Positions 22,221 to 33,175 of a stretch of 64,000 nucleotides of DNA are shown in pieces (position 1 is the first letter of the stretch; the number at the start of each line of letters is the position of its first letter). The position numbers and the translations under genes were made by a program. The DNA lies in assembly GCA_963281255.1 (NCBI GenBank), contig OY725489.1:6572523-6636522 (forward strand), written 5' to 3'. This stretch comes from Aphrocallistes beatrix (lineage: Eukaryota; Porifera; Hexactinellida; Sceptrulophora; Aphrocallistidae). Under the pieces are notes generated by a model, which was not told the origin of the DNA, made no database searches, and was given only the letters and a program-made list of their open reading frames with translations.

Positions 22221-23650
22221 ATGAACAACGAAGACGCGTATACTTTTCTTAATCAAAGCGTCAGCAGTTACAACGCAGCGCGCAAATACATGGAAATCTT
22301 CAATTTAGAAGAATTCTATTTTAACTCTCTGAAATCAAAATTTAATAAATTAAAATTATCAAGGTCAACCTATGTGAAGAATCAAAATATTGATACATGG
22401 AATTCCCAACCTTTTCAGCCACGTGAGTCACAAGTTATGAATTTTCCCAAGAAACGCAAGTTTCTACAGATGACTTCATTGACAATATTCCTCTTGAAAA
22501 TGTATGCTCTGATTGTAGTTGTGAATATGTAACTTTGTGCTTAAATTGCGCAAATGGTGTTTTTGCTGTGCCATTCTGTAATAAGCGAAACTCATTGGTG
22601 AATTGAAATTAGAATCCCAAAGGTCTAGACTCAATGTCTTACTGAAACATATACAGTTTATTGCTAATAATGAATGTGCAGATGGGAAGGATATTGCAAG
22701 CCTCGCACTTTAAATTAATTTCTTATGTTGTACAATTAATTTCTAATGTTGTACATGACAGAAAGCTATCTCAAGTTTGCTCAGTAATATTGGATACTGG
22801 TACATTTGCCCAACCGCAAAAGCAATTATCAATAGATAAATCTGCTTTCCTCCTAGATAGTCCGGAAATAGGAAAGCGAAAATACACCAATCTTCGAAAA
22901 TTATGCAAGTCAGAGGGTATTATATTTCCATCATATGACGAAATTGCTTTGTTTCGAACTGAAATCTCACACTCTGCAAGAATTGAATTAGTGCAAAGTG
23001 ACGGTCAAACAATTGGTGCGGGATATTCTTATAAGGAAATTGTACAACATACTATTGAGAGGATTCTACAAACGATTATAGTACAGGGTGTTTCAGCGAT
23101 TGTATCACGAAAATAATTTGAAATTACTAGGTAAATATTTTACAAATCATCTTCCCCTTTTACGATGTTGTTTAACACCCTCTGACATTTGTGTGACAAC
23201 AAAATGGACAAGCTAGATGACAAACAAAAGAAGATCAAGATGGTGGAATTCTACCATAAAAATCAGTCCTATTCAAGATTACCCCACACTTCTAAGGTTT
23301 ACCCGCCCAAATGACTAAATCGGAAATGAGTTATCCCACATTAATGATGTTTTAAAATAATTTACTTTTATTCCAACGGTTTGCTTCATTGTTTTTCATA
23401 AATGTCAAAGGATCTCCTTTCAAAAGCAACCAAAATAACTAAATTATCTCAATCACAAATGAAATGATAGCAATTTACTTTTGTGTGCAATCAATGAAAC
23501 ACCCTGTACATTCAGCTCAATATCCACTAGAAATTGAAATTGCAGATGGACTAGATGGTTCAGGAAGTCATCGAATTTATAATCAAATAAGTGATAATCC
23601 CAATTTTACAAACAAAAACTTTCTGCTTTTTGCTTTCAAGGTTCTTTCGA
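22221..23650 (+). pseudogene. RAG1/Transib-like transposase fossil
   Basis: Decayed relative of the transposase at 61,479-63,609. It opens with MNNEDAYTFLNQSVSSYNAA (compare MNNRDAWDYLSTKDSVRDAA) and after frame changes continues with IDKSAFLLDSPEIGKRKYTN and LRKLCKSEGIIFPSY. It is split by a mariner MITE (23,084-23,506) and resumes with YPLEIEIADGLDGSGSHRIY and FAFKVLSI. There R3 interrupts it at 23,651. Everything C-terminal, including the catalytic Glu block, is missing. The DGLDGSG block corresponds to the region of the first catalytic Asp of RAG1. Several frame breaks; inactive. Confidence 0.7.
23084..23506. mobile_element. mariner/IS630-like short element, 423 bp
   Basis: Ends CAGGGTGTTTCA and its inverse TGAAACACCCTG are flanked by TA, and it sits exactly between two halves of the RAG1-like fossil. 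Inside is a scrap of a transposase N-terminus (MDKLDDKQKKIKMVEFYHKN), typical of a helix-turn-helix start. An internally deleted element. Confidence 0.8.
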
Positions 23651-24141
23651 TTAAGGTTGGCCTTTCCTAAATTAGCTAACCTTTGACTTTTTCAACCGAT
23701 TCATTTAATTTTTTCAGTGCAGATTTGAATCGCAAAGTTATCTGCAAAACTGCATTAATGATTGAAATAATTCAAACGATAAAAAGTTTTTTTAAAATTG
23801 GGCAATTTACAGGGAAGAAATCGGAAACAATATTCCTACAATCTTTTAGAAACTTTTCAAATGCATTCATAAATCGATGGTCTAACTAATGAACAAACAG
23901 ATTTTTGAAATTTTGAAAATTGTTAAAAATTCACACCAAACACCCGAGGAATTTTATTTTTAGTAATTTTGGCACTATTTTTTTTATAATTCTCTTTTTA
24001 TTCCTAATATCAAAATTCTGTCTGTTCATTATGTTCTACTCTTCGAGATCTATCAGAAACCGTTGAGTTTTCGCCCCTATGTTGAATTTACAAAAAGTTA
24101 TCAACTTTATAATTGCTGAAAAAAAAGTCTCAGAAAATAGG
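23651..24141 (+). repeat. Repeat R3, copy 2 (partial)
   Basis: Aligns with 16,230-16,727 from TTAAGGTTGGCCTTTCCTAA onward, including TGCAGATTTGAATCGCA and TTCGAGATCTATCA. It interrupts the RAG1-like fossil. No opposite end is seen. Confidence 0.7.
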
Positions 24142-24399
24142 ATTAAGCATGGCCTACTTAACTCAGGCCTCACAGTAGAATGGAAATATTGTACCAGGGA
24201 TGCAGTCGAAGCCGGTAATTGTTAATTAACCACAATATTTTATTCATGTTTATCTATTCACAATTACCCATAACATTTTCATTTAATCATGTTCGTATAT
24301 ACTTTAATTTGTAAAAATAGTATTCATATATAATTTAATCATAATAATAAATATTTACATACATTTCTTTTTTGCACTAGCTACGTACTTACATTTGAA

Positions 24400-25227
24400 A
24401 TGCCGACCAGTTGCTCGGCACCTGGCTGCAAGTGTAACTACAAGTCTGAAGATCGTGTGACTCTTTTCAAGATGCCGCAGAAACCAGATCAACTTAGACA
24501 CGCTTGGGTTCGGGCACTCCGCAGAGATTATATAGACGAGTTAAAGGCTGTTTACGTCTGCGTGAAGCACTTTAGGACTGAAGATATCGAGTACACGCAC
24601 AAGGTTCCCAACGGAGAAAGTACTTTTCGCGAAATCCCTAGAGTGAACCCAAAGCTGAAGGATGATGCTGTACCAGTCTTTCTACCAGGATGTCCCTCAT
24701 ACTACTCCCAATCTGCAGCTAAGCGAAGTCGCCGGTCTCTCGACTCAAAAGATGACGAGTTCCTCAATCAAGCTTTGACACTTAGCCTGAGATCTGATCC
24801 AGAAGAAAAAGAGAGATTCAAGGTTAGCTGCTTCCAGGAAATGCAAGGTAAGTTATCACTTATCTCTTTACCTAAAACCTGGTCATTATGGAACCCAGAT
24901 GAACATAGCTTGATTTTTATGCGTCCTAGTTTAGAGAATTCTAGTATACTAGTTGATGTTTATTTGGTAGTAACGTTCGATCTTTCTATCAAGGCCTTTT
25001 GTAAAAATGAGATTTTTCCACATTTGCTCAGTTGCCTAAGTGATATTCGACAACTTGAATCACTTCAAATTTCTAGTGCGCCTTATCGATGTGAGCCATC
25101 TAAGAATTCTGAATCTACTACTTCCCATATATCATCAGGGAATATCCATATCCAACAAGCCATTGATATTATGCATACCAGTTCGGATGTGGAAACATCT
25201 GAGCATCCAGAAATTTGTCGACTCTAA
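24400..25227 (+). CDS. THAP-domain zinc-finger protein
   Basis: A DNA-binding protein of the THAP family (C2CH zinc finger, used by host transcription factors and by P-element-like transposases). The THAP domain spans residues 1-96: C5, C10, P26, W36, C54, H57 and the closing AVPVFLP motif (usual AVPTIF) are all in place and correctly spaced, and the Met starts the domain as usual. After it come a basic patch (KRSRR) and a Glu/Lys-rich segment. A consensus splice donor GTAAGT starts at 24,848, so the coding exon probably ends at 24,847 after about 149 residues; the open frame running on to 25,227 may be intron read-through. No acceptor or second exon is identified, and a transposon lies downstream. 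Either a host gene or the first exon of a P-type transposase. Confidence 0.7.
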   Translation: MPTSCSAPGCKCNYKSEDRVTLFKMPQKPDQLRHAWVRALRRDYIDELKAVYVCVKHFRTEDIEYTHKVPNGESTFREIPRVNPKLKDDAVPVFLPGCPSYYSQSAAKRSRRSLDSKDDEFLNQALTLSLRSDPEEKERFKVSCFQEMQGKLSLISLPKTWSLWNPDEHSLIFMRPSLENSSILVDVYLVVTFDLSIKAFCKNEIFPHLLSCLSDIRQLESLQISSAPYRCEPSKNSESTTSHISSGNIHIQQAIDIMHTSSDVETSEHPEICRL

Positions 25228-25320
25228 TTCATTCAATGCCAATTAGAAAAACAGTCTTGTTCCCAAAAATAGACGTAGATACAACATACTCACACAAATA
25301 TTATCTCTTAAAACACATCT
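25228..25320. other. Short spacer between THAP frame and Harbinger-like element
   Basis: No feature seen. Confidence 0.3.
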
Positions 25321-27162
25321 GCGGCCGTATTCACTAAGAACTTAAGACCGATCTTAAGATCGATCTTAGTGCTTAAGTCTTAAGTTCGATCTTAAGTCGT
25401 ATTCACTAAGAATGGTATTCACTAAGATTTAAGTTCGATCTTAAGACCGAACTTAAGACCGAACTTTAAGCAACCTAGGGAGGTGTCTTAAGTATTGGAA
25501 TTGATTCGATTTTCACTAATTACTCCATAAATGTTGTTCAAACTTACTTCTATCGAACATTTAATCTACCTTGATTGATATTAGACTTCAAATAAAATTT
25601 AAATATTTTAAAAACATTTCTCCTTATTGTGTGTAACATCGCAACATGTATCACATGCTATATTCGTGGCAAATTCTTTTTGGATTTGTATGAATAAACA
25701 AACATACATTCTTTGATCATATAATCACTCTAATATGCACAATTATAGAGACAGGCTTTATATATTGATTCACATGACTGATAATAATCACTTTGATCCT
25801 ATTTTCCTATTCACAATGATTTTTTCAGTCTCTGACGTTTCAATCTATAATAGTCCCTCTGCTCTTCATCAACCTGCTGTAATGGAAGTAAGTCTGCAGC
25901 CTTCAAGAGTTCGACCGAATCATCTTGCTCATCAACAGTTCGCCTTCTCTTCCGACTTTTCTTTGATGGCTTACGAGTATATATTGTCGGGATTTCAACT
26001 TCTGGAGACTCTAAAATTGGAGTATCTTCAAATTCAACAGGACCTGCAGCTGATACTGTTGATGCTATTGGAATTTCATTGTTCTCAGCTGGTGCTTTGA
26101 AAAAGATCAGCAGCACCTGTAATTCCGCTAAAAGCAAGGGTGTTTTGAAACATCTCTGTTACCCGATCTGCAGAGTCAGAAATACTTCTATCTGCTGATA
26201 TAATTGCATGTCCTCGTCTTCTACCTGTCCAGCAGTGTTTGTACCCCCTCCAGTCTTTCTGGCTTCCTGTTTTTGTCAGCAGAATTCCTGAGCCTCTCAA
26301 AATATCACCTGCTGATTCAATTTCATTAATGAGACTGCACTCTTCTTCTCTGGTCCAATTTGCTTTGCGGGATTTGTCCATTTGGTTTGGTATTGTTAAT
26401 GCAAGTACTCAGCAGCAATTTATATACACGAGAGGACGCCGACTTACCATAACCACTAATGACACCAATTATTTTCGTAACACCAAATGACGCAGAAATT
26501 TTACCGTCGATAGAGTTCAATTTATTGTACTTCTCATATCCAGTGTTTATACTTTGTTTTAGAGAGGTTTTCATGTTACAATATATAAAGACACGTCGTT
26601 TATATGTTTTGTTTAATATAATATTATGAATCCATGAGGTATAACTTGTGCTCTTTGATAGCTCTTCCTTTGATATTGACTAGTGTAGAATAATTATAGA
26701 TTACATGCATAAAACATTGAATTTTCATAATAGAATTCAAAGTTAAAACAAAGATTTCACCACAGATATGTAAGAGACTCACTAGCAGGCATTCCAGGCG
26801 GTACAACTACATAGATAGAAGCTATGTCTTACAGGAGTGGGTTAATCAATCTTCTTTGCTCCTAATATTGACATTAATTGCCCCAATTTTGAACAAAAAG
26901 AAGAAATATAGTTTATTTTCACTAGATCAATAATAAATGACCACTTACCATTACAAATATTATAGTTCAGTTTTGTATTTGATTAGTAGAATGCTATATT
27001 CTAATCATATTAACCCTAACGTTATTTCTAAGTTCTATCTTAAGATCGATCTTAATTCTTAGTGAATAGCTCTAAGTTCGATCTTAAGATCGATCTTAAC
27101 TAAGATCGATCTTAAGACTTAAGATCGACCTTAGTGCTTAAGATCTTAGTTAATACGGCTGC
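25321..27162. mobile_element. PIF/Harbinger-like element with palindromic ends
   Basis: Ends GCGGCCGTATTCACTAAG and the inverse of GCAGCCGTATTAACTAAG bracket 1.84 kb. The first about 150 and last about 150 bases are packed with the palindrome AAGATCGATCTTAAG and variants. The interior encodes only a Myb/SANT-like protein on the minus strand, the usual partner protein of Harbinger elements; no Harbinger DDE nuclease is found. A clear 3-bp target duplication could not be identified. Confidence 0.65.
25811..26381 (-). pseudogene. Myb/SANT-like protein of a Harbinger element, frame-shifted
   Basis: The N-terminal part (MDKSRKANWTREEECSLINE, 26,381-26,085) has the Trp and acidic helix of a Myb/SANT-like DNA-binding domain, then a KDW position. 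The second frame (26,137-25,811) continues with an acidic Pro-rich linker, a basic KKSRKRRR block that may be a nuclear signal, and a helical Glu/Arg-rich end. Harbinger elements use such a protein to carry the nuclease to DNA and into the nucleus. At least one frame change separates the halves. Confidence 0.6.
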
Positions 27163-27519
27163 AGCTTTCTGCACATGGCAGTTTCTTCAATCAATTATTT
27201 ACATACATATATATAGTATATATATATATAATACATTAATCGAGTTTTAATAGTAAGGATAATGCAGCTCCACAACGTTCCGACTCATTAGAGGGATACA
27301 AAACTCAATTATTATTTTGATCAATTAAGAAAAATGAATTTTTAGAGCCTTCGAAGTGTGAACCCTGAAATCTACATGATGCAGTGCAATATTATATGCA
27401 CTGCTGATATATCATTTCATTCATAAAATATGGATCCCAAGGGCACCCTACACAGTCCATCCTGAAAATTGGCGGCTTCTATAATCCGAGATTTTTTAAA
27501 TTACCAAAATTATAACTAC
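27163..27519. other. AT-rich region with (TA)n and an R4 terminus
   Basis: Contains a TA-rich microsatellite (about 27,200-27,235) followed by an inverse R4 terminus, CATTAATCGAGTTTTAATAG, at about 27,234. No gene. Confidence 0.5.
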
Positions 27520-27592
27520 AAGCACGCTTCGCTTGCTTGCGCTTCGCGGCTTGCGGACACTGCGTATCCGCAGAGTCATCCTGCGGGCGCCT
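27520..27592 (-). repeat. GC-rich hairpin module, copy 2
   Basis: Minus-strand copy: CCAGGCGCCCGCAGGATG, then GCGGATACGCAGTGTCCGC (stem GCGGA/TCCGC), then a GAAGCGCAAGCAAGCGAAGC stretch. It abuts repeat R2. Confidence 0.6.
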
Positions 27593-27600
27593 GGAGTTAC

Positions 27601-28010
27601 TTAATCTAACATATTTTGGGAATTATTTTTCTTTATATAAATATTGTTAACAAAGGTCAACGAATAATTTCTCATATGGATCTGAAAATATAATATTCGA
27701 AATCTGCAGCACGAAAAACCCCATGTCAACTGTTGGAAGCTAGTCGCTAGCCTATTTTTGTGATTTGTTTACTTTATGTATCTATTGTAAACAAAAGTAA
27801 ACAAATTAATTATCAAATTTACACGATAATATGATATTAGAAATCTACACCCCTGAAAACCCCATGTCAACCGTTGAAAGCAAGTTTCGAGCATATCTTA
27901 CATTTAAGATACATTTAAGATATCAAACATAAGTTGTGGCTTTGAAGTATTAATAACAATGACGATCGATTGTAGTGTCGTACAATGATTACTATTGTGA
28001 TAGTGTAGCC
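27601..28010 (+). repeat. Repeat R2, copy matching 51,345-51,826
   Basis: From TTAATCTAACATATTTTGGG onward this aligns inverted with 51,345-51,826, including paired words ATCTACA(G/C)...CCCCATGTCAACYGTTG and AACATAAGTTGTGGCTTTGA. At 51.3 kb R2 runs straight into R1, so R1 and R2 are probably parts of one longer repeat. A shorter relative is at 29,177-29,285. Non-coding. Confidence 0.7.
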
Positions 28011-28389
28011 CTTTATTTAGTATAGAAAATATGTGAAAAATTGTTTTCCATTTTTCTTTGCAGAAGTGTCAAAATTTCGCTTAGATCTTTGAACTTAATC
28101 GTAGTCATATCATTTGACACCTACATGCCAATTTTCATATCTCTATGACTTCCCAATTCTTTAATCAATTCGGACAAACATACACACCCACAAACGTAGA
28201 TTGATGGAAATTAATTTGCTTTTCCGTATTATATATTTATTTTTTATCTAGAAACAAATTCTTGAAATCCTTGGTGGCGAGAGGAGACATATATACACCT
28301 TTTCTGGAATGCTAACCCATTTTTTGTAGAATTTAAAAAAAACAAGCCTTCTACTGTCTACCACAGTATTGCGATCTATTCGAGAGGCT
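28011..28389. other. AT-rich spacer with an ACAAACATACACACCC motif
   Basis: No coding sequence. The stretch around 28,130-28,195 (CATATCTCTATGACTTCCCA followed by GGACAAACATACACACCC) resembles the low-complexity tails of degraded interspersed repeats; its class is not identified. Confidence 0.35.
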
Positions 28390-29098
28390 TACTTCTAAAC
28401 GGTATGGGATAAAGCTAATCGGATTCCAGATTCGAATAATACGCATTCAAATTAGTCACAGGTTAATTTTTCTGATTAATCATTCATTCCTAACTTTATA
28501 TAATTATCAATAAGTGTCACTTTATGCCGCATACATCCATTTTTACCAACATACATGCTGGCAATAAATTATCTATGGTGGTTCAGACAGATAAGATTGT
28601 TCATTTAGCCGAGTAATTTATTAGTTTTGTTCAACAATGACTAAGAAAGCATAAAGGCAACCTTGTTAGTTCAATTCAAAATATTATTTCTTCCACCAAC
28701 CAGTACATACTGGTTCCATGTTTTTCCAAATTTCCATAGAGTTGAGGTTGGAAATAGAAAACTTTACAATTGATCCATAATGAAAATTGTCCCATTTGAA
28801 TTTGGTTTACGCCATTCCAATGCTTATTTTTAACATACTAGTATGTACGTAACTTAAATTATATATCTTCTGTATATACAGTATACACACAACTATATAT
28901 ATGTAGATATATAGATATAATCTTACCCGTCGCCAGGAATCAACTATTAGCCAAATTGCTGTATCAATTTGATATTATCCAGACAAACTACATTTTTCAC
29001 TAAATGAAAGCGATCACTTTATATTTTGGACACCTGTGACTTTCATCATCTTACCTACTTCACCTGCGAGCAATAACGTGAGTTTAATTTATTAATAA
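28390..29098 (-). mobile_element. Fragment of MULE element 1 3' region (copy D)
   Basis: Inverted match to about 2,480-3,115 of copy A, more diverged than copy B. Shared words include CCATACCGTTTAGAAGTAA and AATGCGTATTATTCGAATCT. No transposase part is present. It ends directly at a GC-rich hairpin module. Confidence 0.75.
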
Positions 29099-29100
29099 CA

Positions 29101-29171
29101 GCTTCGCTTGCTTGCGATGCGCGACTTGCGGAGACTGTGTATCCGCATAGTCGCCGTTGCGGACGCATGCA
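29101..29171 (-). repeat. GC-rich hairpin module, copy 3
   Basis: Diverged minus-strand copy keeping TGCGGATACACAGTCTCCGC (stem TGCGGA/TCCGC) and GCAAGCAAGCGAAGC. It abuts an R2 fragment (29,177-29,285), the same arrangement as at 27.5 kb. Confidence 0.55.
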
Positions 29172-29324
29172 GTTACTTAATCTAGCTTATTTTGGAATTG
29201 TTTTGCTTTATATAAATATTCTAAACAAATTTAACGAATAATATCATATATGGATCTGAAAAAATAATATTCTAAATCTAAACCACTACAGGGTGGAACA
29301 TAAGTGCTGTTTCGTGCGTTTTTA

Positions 29325-29553
29325 ACTCACCGTGTGATTTTAACTCACTAGTATTACTGAACCAGGGATAACGTGTGATTTTAACTCACTCCGTGTGATT
29401 CTTACTCACTAGTATTACTGAAACAGGGATATCTTCTACTGTGTGATTTTAACTCACTAAATAAGTAGAGAGATATCTGATACTGTGAGATTTTAACTCA
29501 CTAAATAAGTAGTGGAATATCTGATACTGTGAGATTTTAACTCGCTGAATTGT
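29325..29553. repeat. Array of GTGTGATTTTAACTCACT repeats
   Basis: Six to seven copies of an 18-base core close to GTGTGATTTTAACTCACT or GTGAGATTTTAACTCACT, with spacers of 0 to about 45 bases that are themselves partly repeated (AGTATTACTGAA, AATAAGTAG..ATATCTGATACT). The core is an inverted repeat, GTGAG...CTCAC. Not a CRISPR: irregular spacing, related spacers, eukaryotic context. Confidence 0.75.
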
Positions 29554-29559
29554 ATAATA

Positions 29560-30205
29560 TGACTGAAGATGTTAAATTATTTCTAAATTGATCAGTATTT
29601 TTGATAATTTTCTCGTCATGTCTCACAAAGTAATTCCTTTATTTAATTAAAACCCATTTTAATGAAGGCCCAGTGCGGTTCAATGATAAATTATCCCTCT
29701 GATCCATACAAACCAACTTGTGATGAATTACTCTCTTAAGGAATATGAACTCATAAACGATCCATTCCTGTGTATGTATGGTATGTTAGAAGATTTATAA
29801 TAATTCTTTAATTAATGTATTTTTTCACTAATAAACATTATATAACAATGTAAGAGTCAGATTTTATCATTTATTGAGTAAATATAAGCATTCATTGTAA
29901 AGATATCAATATAGTACCACTATTGATAAATCAAGTAATATTATTAGGAATATGCAGAATGTACAAGTATACATATTTGACAATTCAATAAAAATGAAAA
30001 TGAAAAATAAGTTGAAAACAAGTATGTGATGGCCTCCTCCTCCCCTCAAGCCATCCCTTTCCTCTCCAGATGTATGTGTACTATGTGTATGTTTGTGTTT
30101 GGTAATGTATAGATGGAATGTACCATAGCTTGGACGAATTCTATTTGGGCAGCGAGTTTGTATATTCCAGCTTTAGAGTAAAGTGTGAAATGTTGTGTGA
30201 GTTTA
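29560..30205. other. AT-rich region, no gene seen
   Basis: No coding sequence or known repeat recognised. Confidence 0.35.
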
Positions 30206-30605
30206 CAGTCAATTCACCAGACAAGCCTCAACTCAGATGGTTCCCCAAGTGAGTAGATGTTTTAAAGCATTCAGGTCAAGAGTAACATCACGCAAGAGTT
30301 GAACCATGTAAGTGTGTACTGTCGACAGAGTATATCTCTTATACATTAATTAATTAAACATCAAACTCCAGATGGTTACTCCAAGTGAAGTGTTAAAGCA
30401 TTTAAGTTGAGGTACCGCCGCGCGAGTTTGTACCACAAGTAGTTATTATTAATTCATCAGACAAGCAGACAAACTCCAGATTGTTACTCCAAGTGAAGTA
30501 TTAAAGCATTTTAGTCGAGGTACCGCCGCGCAAATGTATTCCCTATTTCGCGCCGCGCGAGTTTGTACCATAGTCGAGTAATTATAAATTCATCAGACAA
30601 GCAGA
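30206..30605. repeat. About 120-bp tandem repeat, three units
   Basis: Three diverged units share ACTCCAGATGGTTACTCCAA, AAGCATTT, GAGGTACCGCCGCGCGAGTT, TGTACCA and TTCATCAGACAAGC in the same order. The GC-rich CCGCCGCGC word stands out from the AT-rich setting. It lies just beyond the 3' side of the integrase/OTU fossil and may belong to its end region. Confidence 0.7.
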
Positions 30606-30838
30606 CAAACTGATTAGCTCAGGTGTACTTCATATAGCCTCATTCTTGTGTTTCGTCTCTGCTTAGACTCGTCAGTTGCGCTGCCTTTCTCGCAATACAC
30701 TTGAGATGGTTGAGTGATGGAAAAGTGTTACTTTGGAAGTGATTCAGTCGATAGAGCACGTGAAGAACAATCAGGTAAAAGGCAGGAGGTATTAAGGTGG
30801 TTTAAGTAGTAGACAGGTGGTAGATAGGTGGTTGGTGT

Positions 30839-31534
30839 CTAATCGATGTTGATAATTTGGTCGGATTTGTCATCTTTATAGAATGTTGGAGTTAGGCTGT
30901 TCATCATTGTAGTTACAGGTTCATAATGGTCGTGGTAATTGGTGATGTAAATGGCGCAATCTTCACTGTTGTCATTAGACGCACATATGCGTGACCAGCG
31001 TACTTCTGGAATGAGGCTGTCCGGGGTTCTATATATCCGATTGGCAACATAGATATCTGTCTTGAGTAGTGCGGAGGCAGCCATCAGTTCAACATCACTC
31101 CCCCATGTCCCTGCGACGTACATTGCACTTTCTCCAAGATATTCGGCGGGAGTGGTGGATAGAACCTGACTAAAATACCAACTGATCTCGTCTTTCCCCT
31201 CAATGAGCATATAACGGGAGATTTCTCCCCGGAGCTTTACGTGATCCTCCTCACTTCCCGAAATGACTTTAGACAGACATCTAAAGAGACAGTTGCCATC
31301 ACCAGTAATAGAGGCGGATCTCCAATGCTGAAAATTTCCGAACACTTGCCCCGCTAGGCTAGAGTGCTGGTCAGTTTGCTGTTGGAATTGGATAGCTAAC
31401 AAATCGCACTTTTCTTTCTGCCACTCGATCGTAATGAGGGATATTATGGGATTGTCGGACTTTAGGTGATGGACAACGAGTTGTGGAAATTCATTCACAT
31501 TTAGGGAGAATAACTGATTTTCGATGAACTCCAA
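30839..31534 (-). CDS. OTU-family cysteine protease
   Basis: A 231-residue frame with an OTU deubiquitinase-type domain. SITGDGNCLFRCLSKVISG carries the catalytic Asp and Cys neighbourhood, GTWGSDVELMAASALL is the conserved middle helix region, and IYITNYHDHYEPVT contains the catalytic His. OTU proteases cleave ubiquitin chains. The frame is continuous. Its position downstream of an integrase remnant on the same strand suggests it belonged to that mobile element rather than to the host, but a host gene cannot be excluded. The N-terminal 80 residues are not recognised. Confidence 0.7.
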   Translation of the reverse strand: MEFIENQLFSLNVNEFPQLVVHHLKSDNPIISLITIEWQKEKCDLLAIQFQQQTDQHSSLAGQVFGNFQHWRSASITGDGNCLFRCLSKVISGSEEDHVKLRGEISRYMLIEGKDEISWYFSQVLSTTPAEYLGESAMYVAGTWGSDVELMAASALLKTDIYVANRIYRTPDSLIPEVRWSRICASNDNSEDCAIYITNYHDHYEPVTTMMNSLTPTFYKDDKSDQIINID

Positions 31535-32241
31535 TGCCTAAATTAGAGTAAATTAATTTTGAAAGCATGTTATATCAATCAATGTACCTATGTAATACCG
31601 GATGCAACTAAGCACTTCATATAGAACTTTATCAACGTAGTCACAGGTTCGATAAGGTCCCAGCTCTGGCTATATTTGCTTTGCGAACTCCATTAGCTTG
31701 TAATTAATCTCTCTCCTCTACCAACATAAATATAGAATGTTAAAATTACCACATTCAATTTCTGCTGAGTAGCTTTGTTACGTCTTATCCAAGTTCGTAC
31801 TAATTAGAGTTACCGTATGGACCGTATGCATATGCATATTTATCTTTGAAAGGTTGTGCTTACCAAAGATTAGGAGCTGGAATATTTCAGTACTTGATAA
31901 ACGATCACATTTGGGACATAGAATCTCTTAACATTTCGTGCCTTATCCAATTCCTCGTGGAGTATGGAGAGGTATACTCCACGGTTTTTGTGATCTGTAA
32001 ACACTAACTGAAGAACATTTGTAGAGTTATAAAATCAAGTCTATAATCTGACTAGAAAGAGAAGAAAACTGACTTTGAAATTGTCCAATTCATTGAAGAC
32101 TGAGTCCTTTGATATGCCAAATTTCCAATTGTTTGTATTATCGCGGGGCTTTGTCACTTCACTTTCCTATAAAATTAAATGTAAAGTAGCAAATAATTTG
32201 CATATACAATTCACGTCATAAAGTATATGTACGAGTAATTT
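31535..32241. other. Interval inside the integrase/OTU fossil, no domain seen
   Basis: No domain recognised between the OTU frame and the integrase C-terminal remnant. Confidence 0.4.
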
Positions 32242-33175
32242 CTACCTTAATTTTTTGGTTGAAACATCTGTAGGGAGATCAGTACACTTGCGTTTAGTCA
32301 GTTTGGCTTCTGACCGCGGAAAGTATTGTCTTGAGATGTGAAGTGGATATTTGCTGCATTTTGAATCACTGCCTTTCTTTAGAACCAATACATGACTATC
32401 TGTTACTTCAACTGCTTTCATAGGTCCGATATACTTCGCTTCTTTCTTGGTTCCAGGCATTCTCTTTGCTTTTCGCATATTACGAACAATATCTGATCTG
32501 GTTTTATATTCGAGCTGAACAGGATATTCAATAAATATCAATCAAAGTTTGCCGCGACTAATAGAGTTTGACATAAAATTAAATGATCAACTGTTCTTTT
32601 TACCTTTTTTATCAAATATCAATTTTTGCAATTGCTGCTCCTTGTGAATATTATCACGAGCTTGTAATTGAAATTGTGCTCGAGTGTCTAGCAGAGGTTG
32701 TAGCGATGCATCTTGATTTTCAGGTTCGGGAGAGAATGCATCTACTTCAGTTGTTTGATCTAACTTCTCTTTATTCTCATCATCTAACACCACCAAGGTT
32801 AGTGTGCGCCAGTTAAAATACAAACACCTGACCAATGAAATGCGTTCATATTATCCGAGATCCATATTAATGGCGTGATTGGAATGTATATTCATTTGCG
32901 AGTGTGGGGGATAAATAATTTGTTCGTCTTATCCGGAGTTACGAATTACAAGTCTACTACAAATATATGCCTAATGCTCCATAAGTGAAACAAAGGTATA
33001 GAATAATTAACTCAATACTTACATAGTTTTTGATATCTTCATTTATTCCTGGCCAAACATATATCTATCTGATAGCTTTGATGGTAGCGTTGATTTCACG
33101 GTGTACATGACCGTCATGGTACAGTTTGAGTACCTCTTCAACTTGACCTGAACACACTACTTCGTATGAAGTTAC

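Larger units (their letters stand above)
30200..33175 (-). mobile_element. Integrase-bearing fossil with OTU protease (Ginger/GIN or LTR kin)
   Basis: A minus-strand fossil. Upstream, at about 33,030-33,170, is an integrase H2C2-type zinc-binding segment. At 32,242-32,835 there are parts resembling the linker and C-terminal domain of an integrase, and an OTU-family protease frame follows. The central integrase core is not recognisable. Retrovirus-type integrases of this shape occur in LTR elements and in the Ginger/GIN class of DNA transposons; the domain set fits Ginger somewhat better because no reverse transcriptase is seen. No terminal repeats are identified. It is broken and joined to a truncated MULE copy at about 33,180. 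Old, judging by the state of the remnants. Confidence 0.5.

Noticed and set aside
25040-25246. Second frame overlapping the THAP 3' part
   Set aside because: Short, overlapping, no domain; probably intronic.
29325-29553. CRISPR-like array
   Set aside because: Spacer lengths are irregular, spacers are related to one another, the setting is eukaryotic and no cas-like gene is present. Kept as a plain tandem array.
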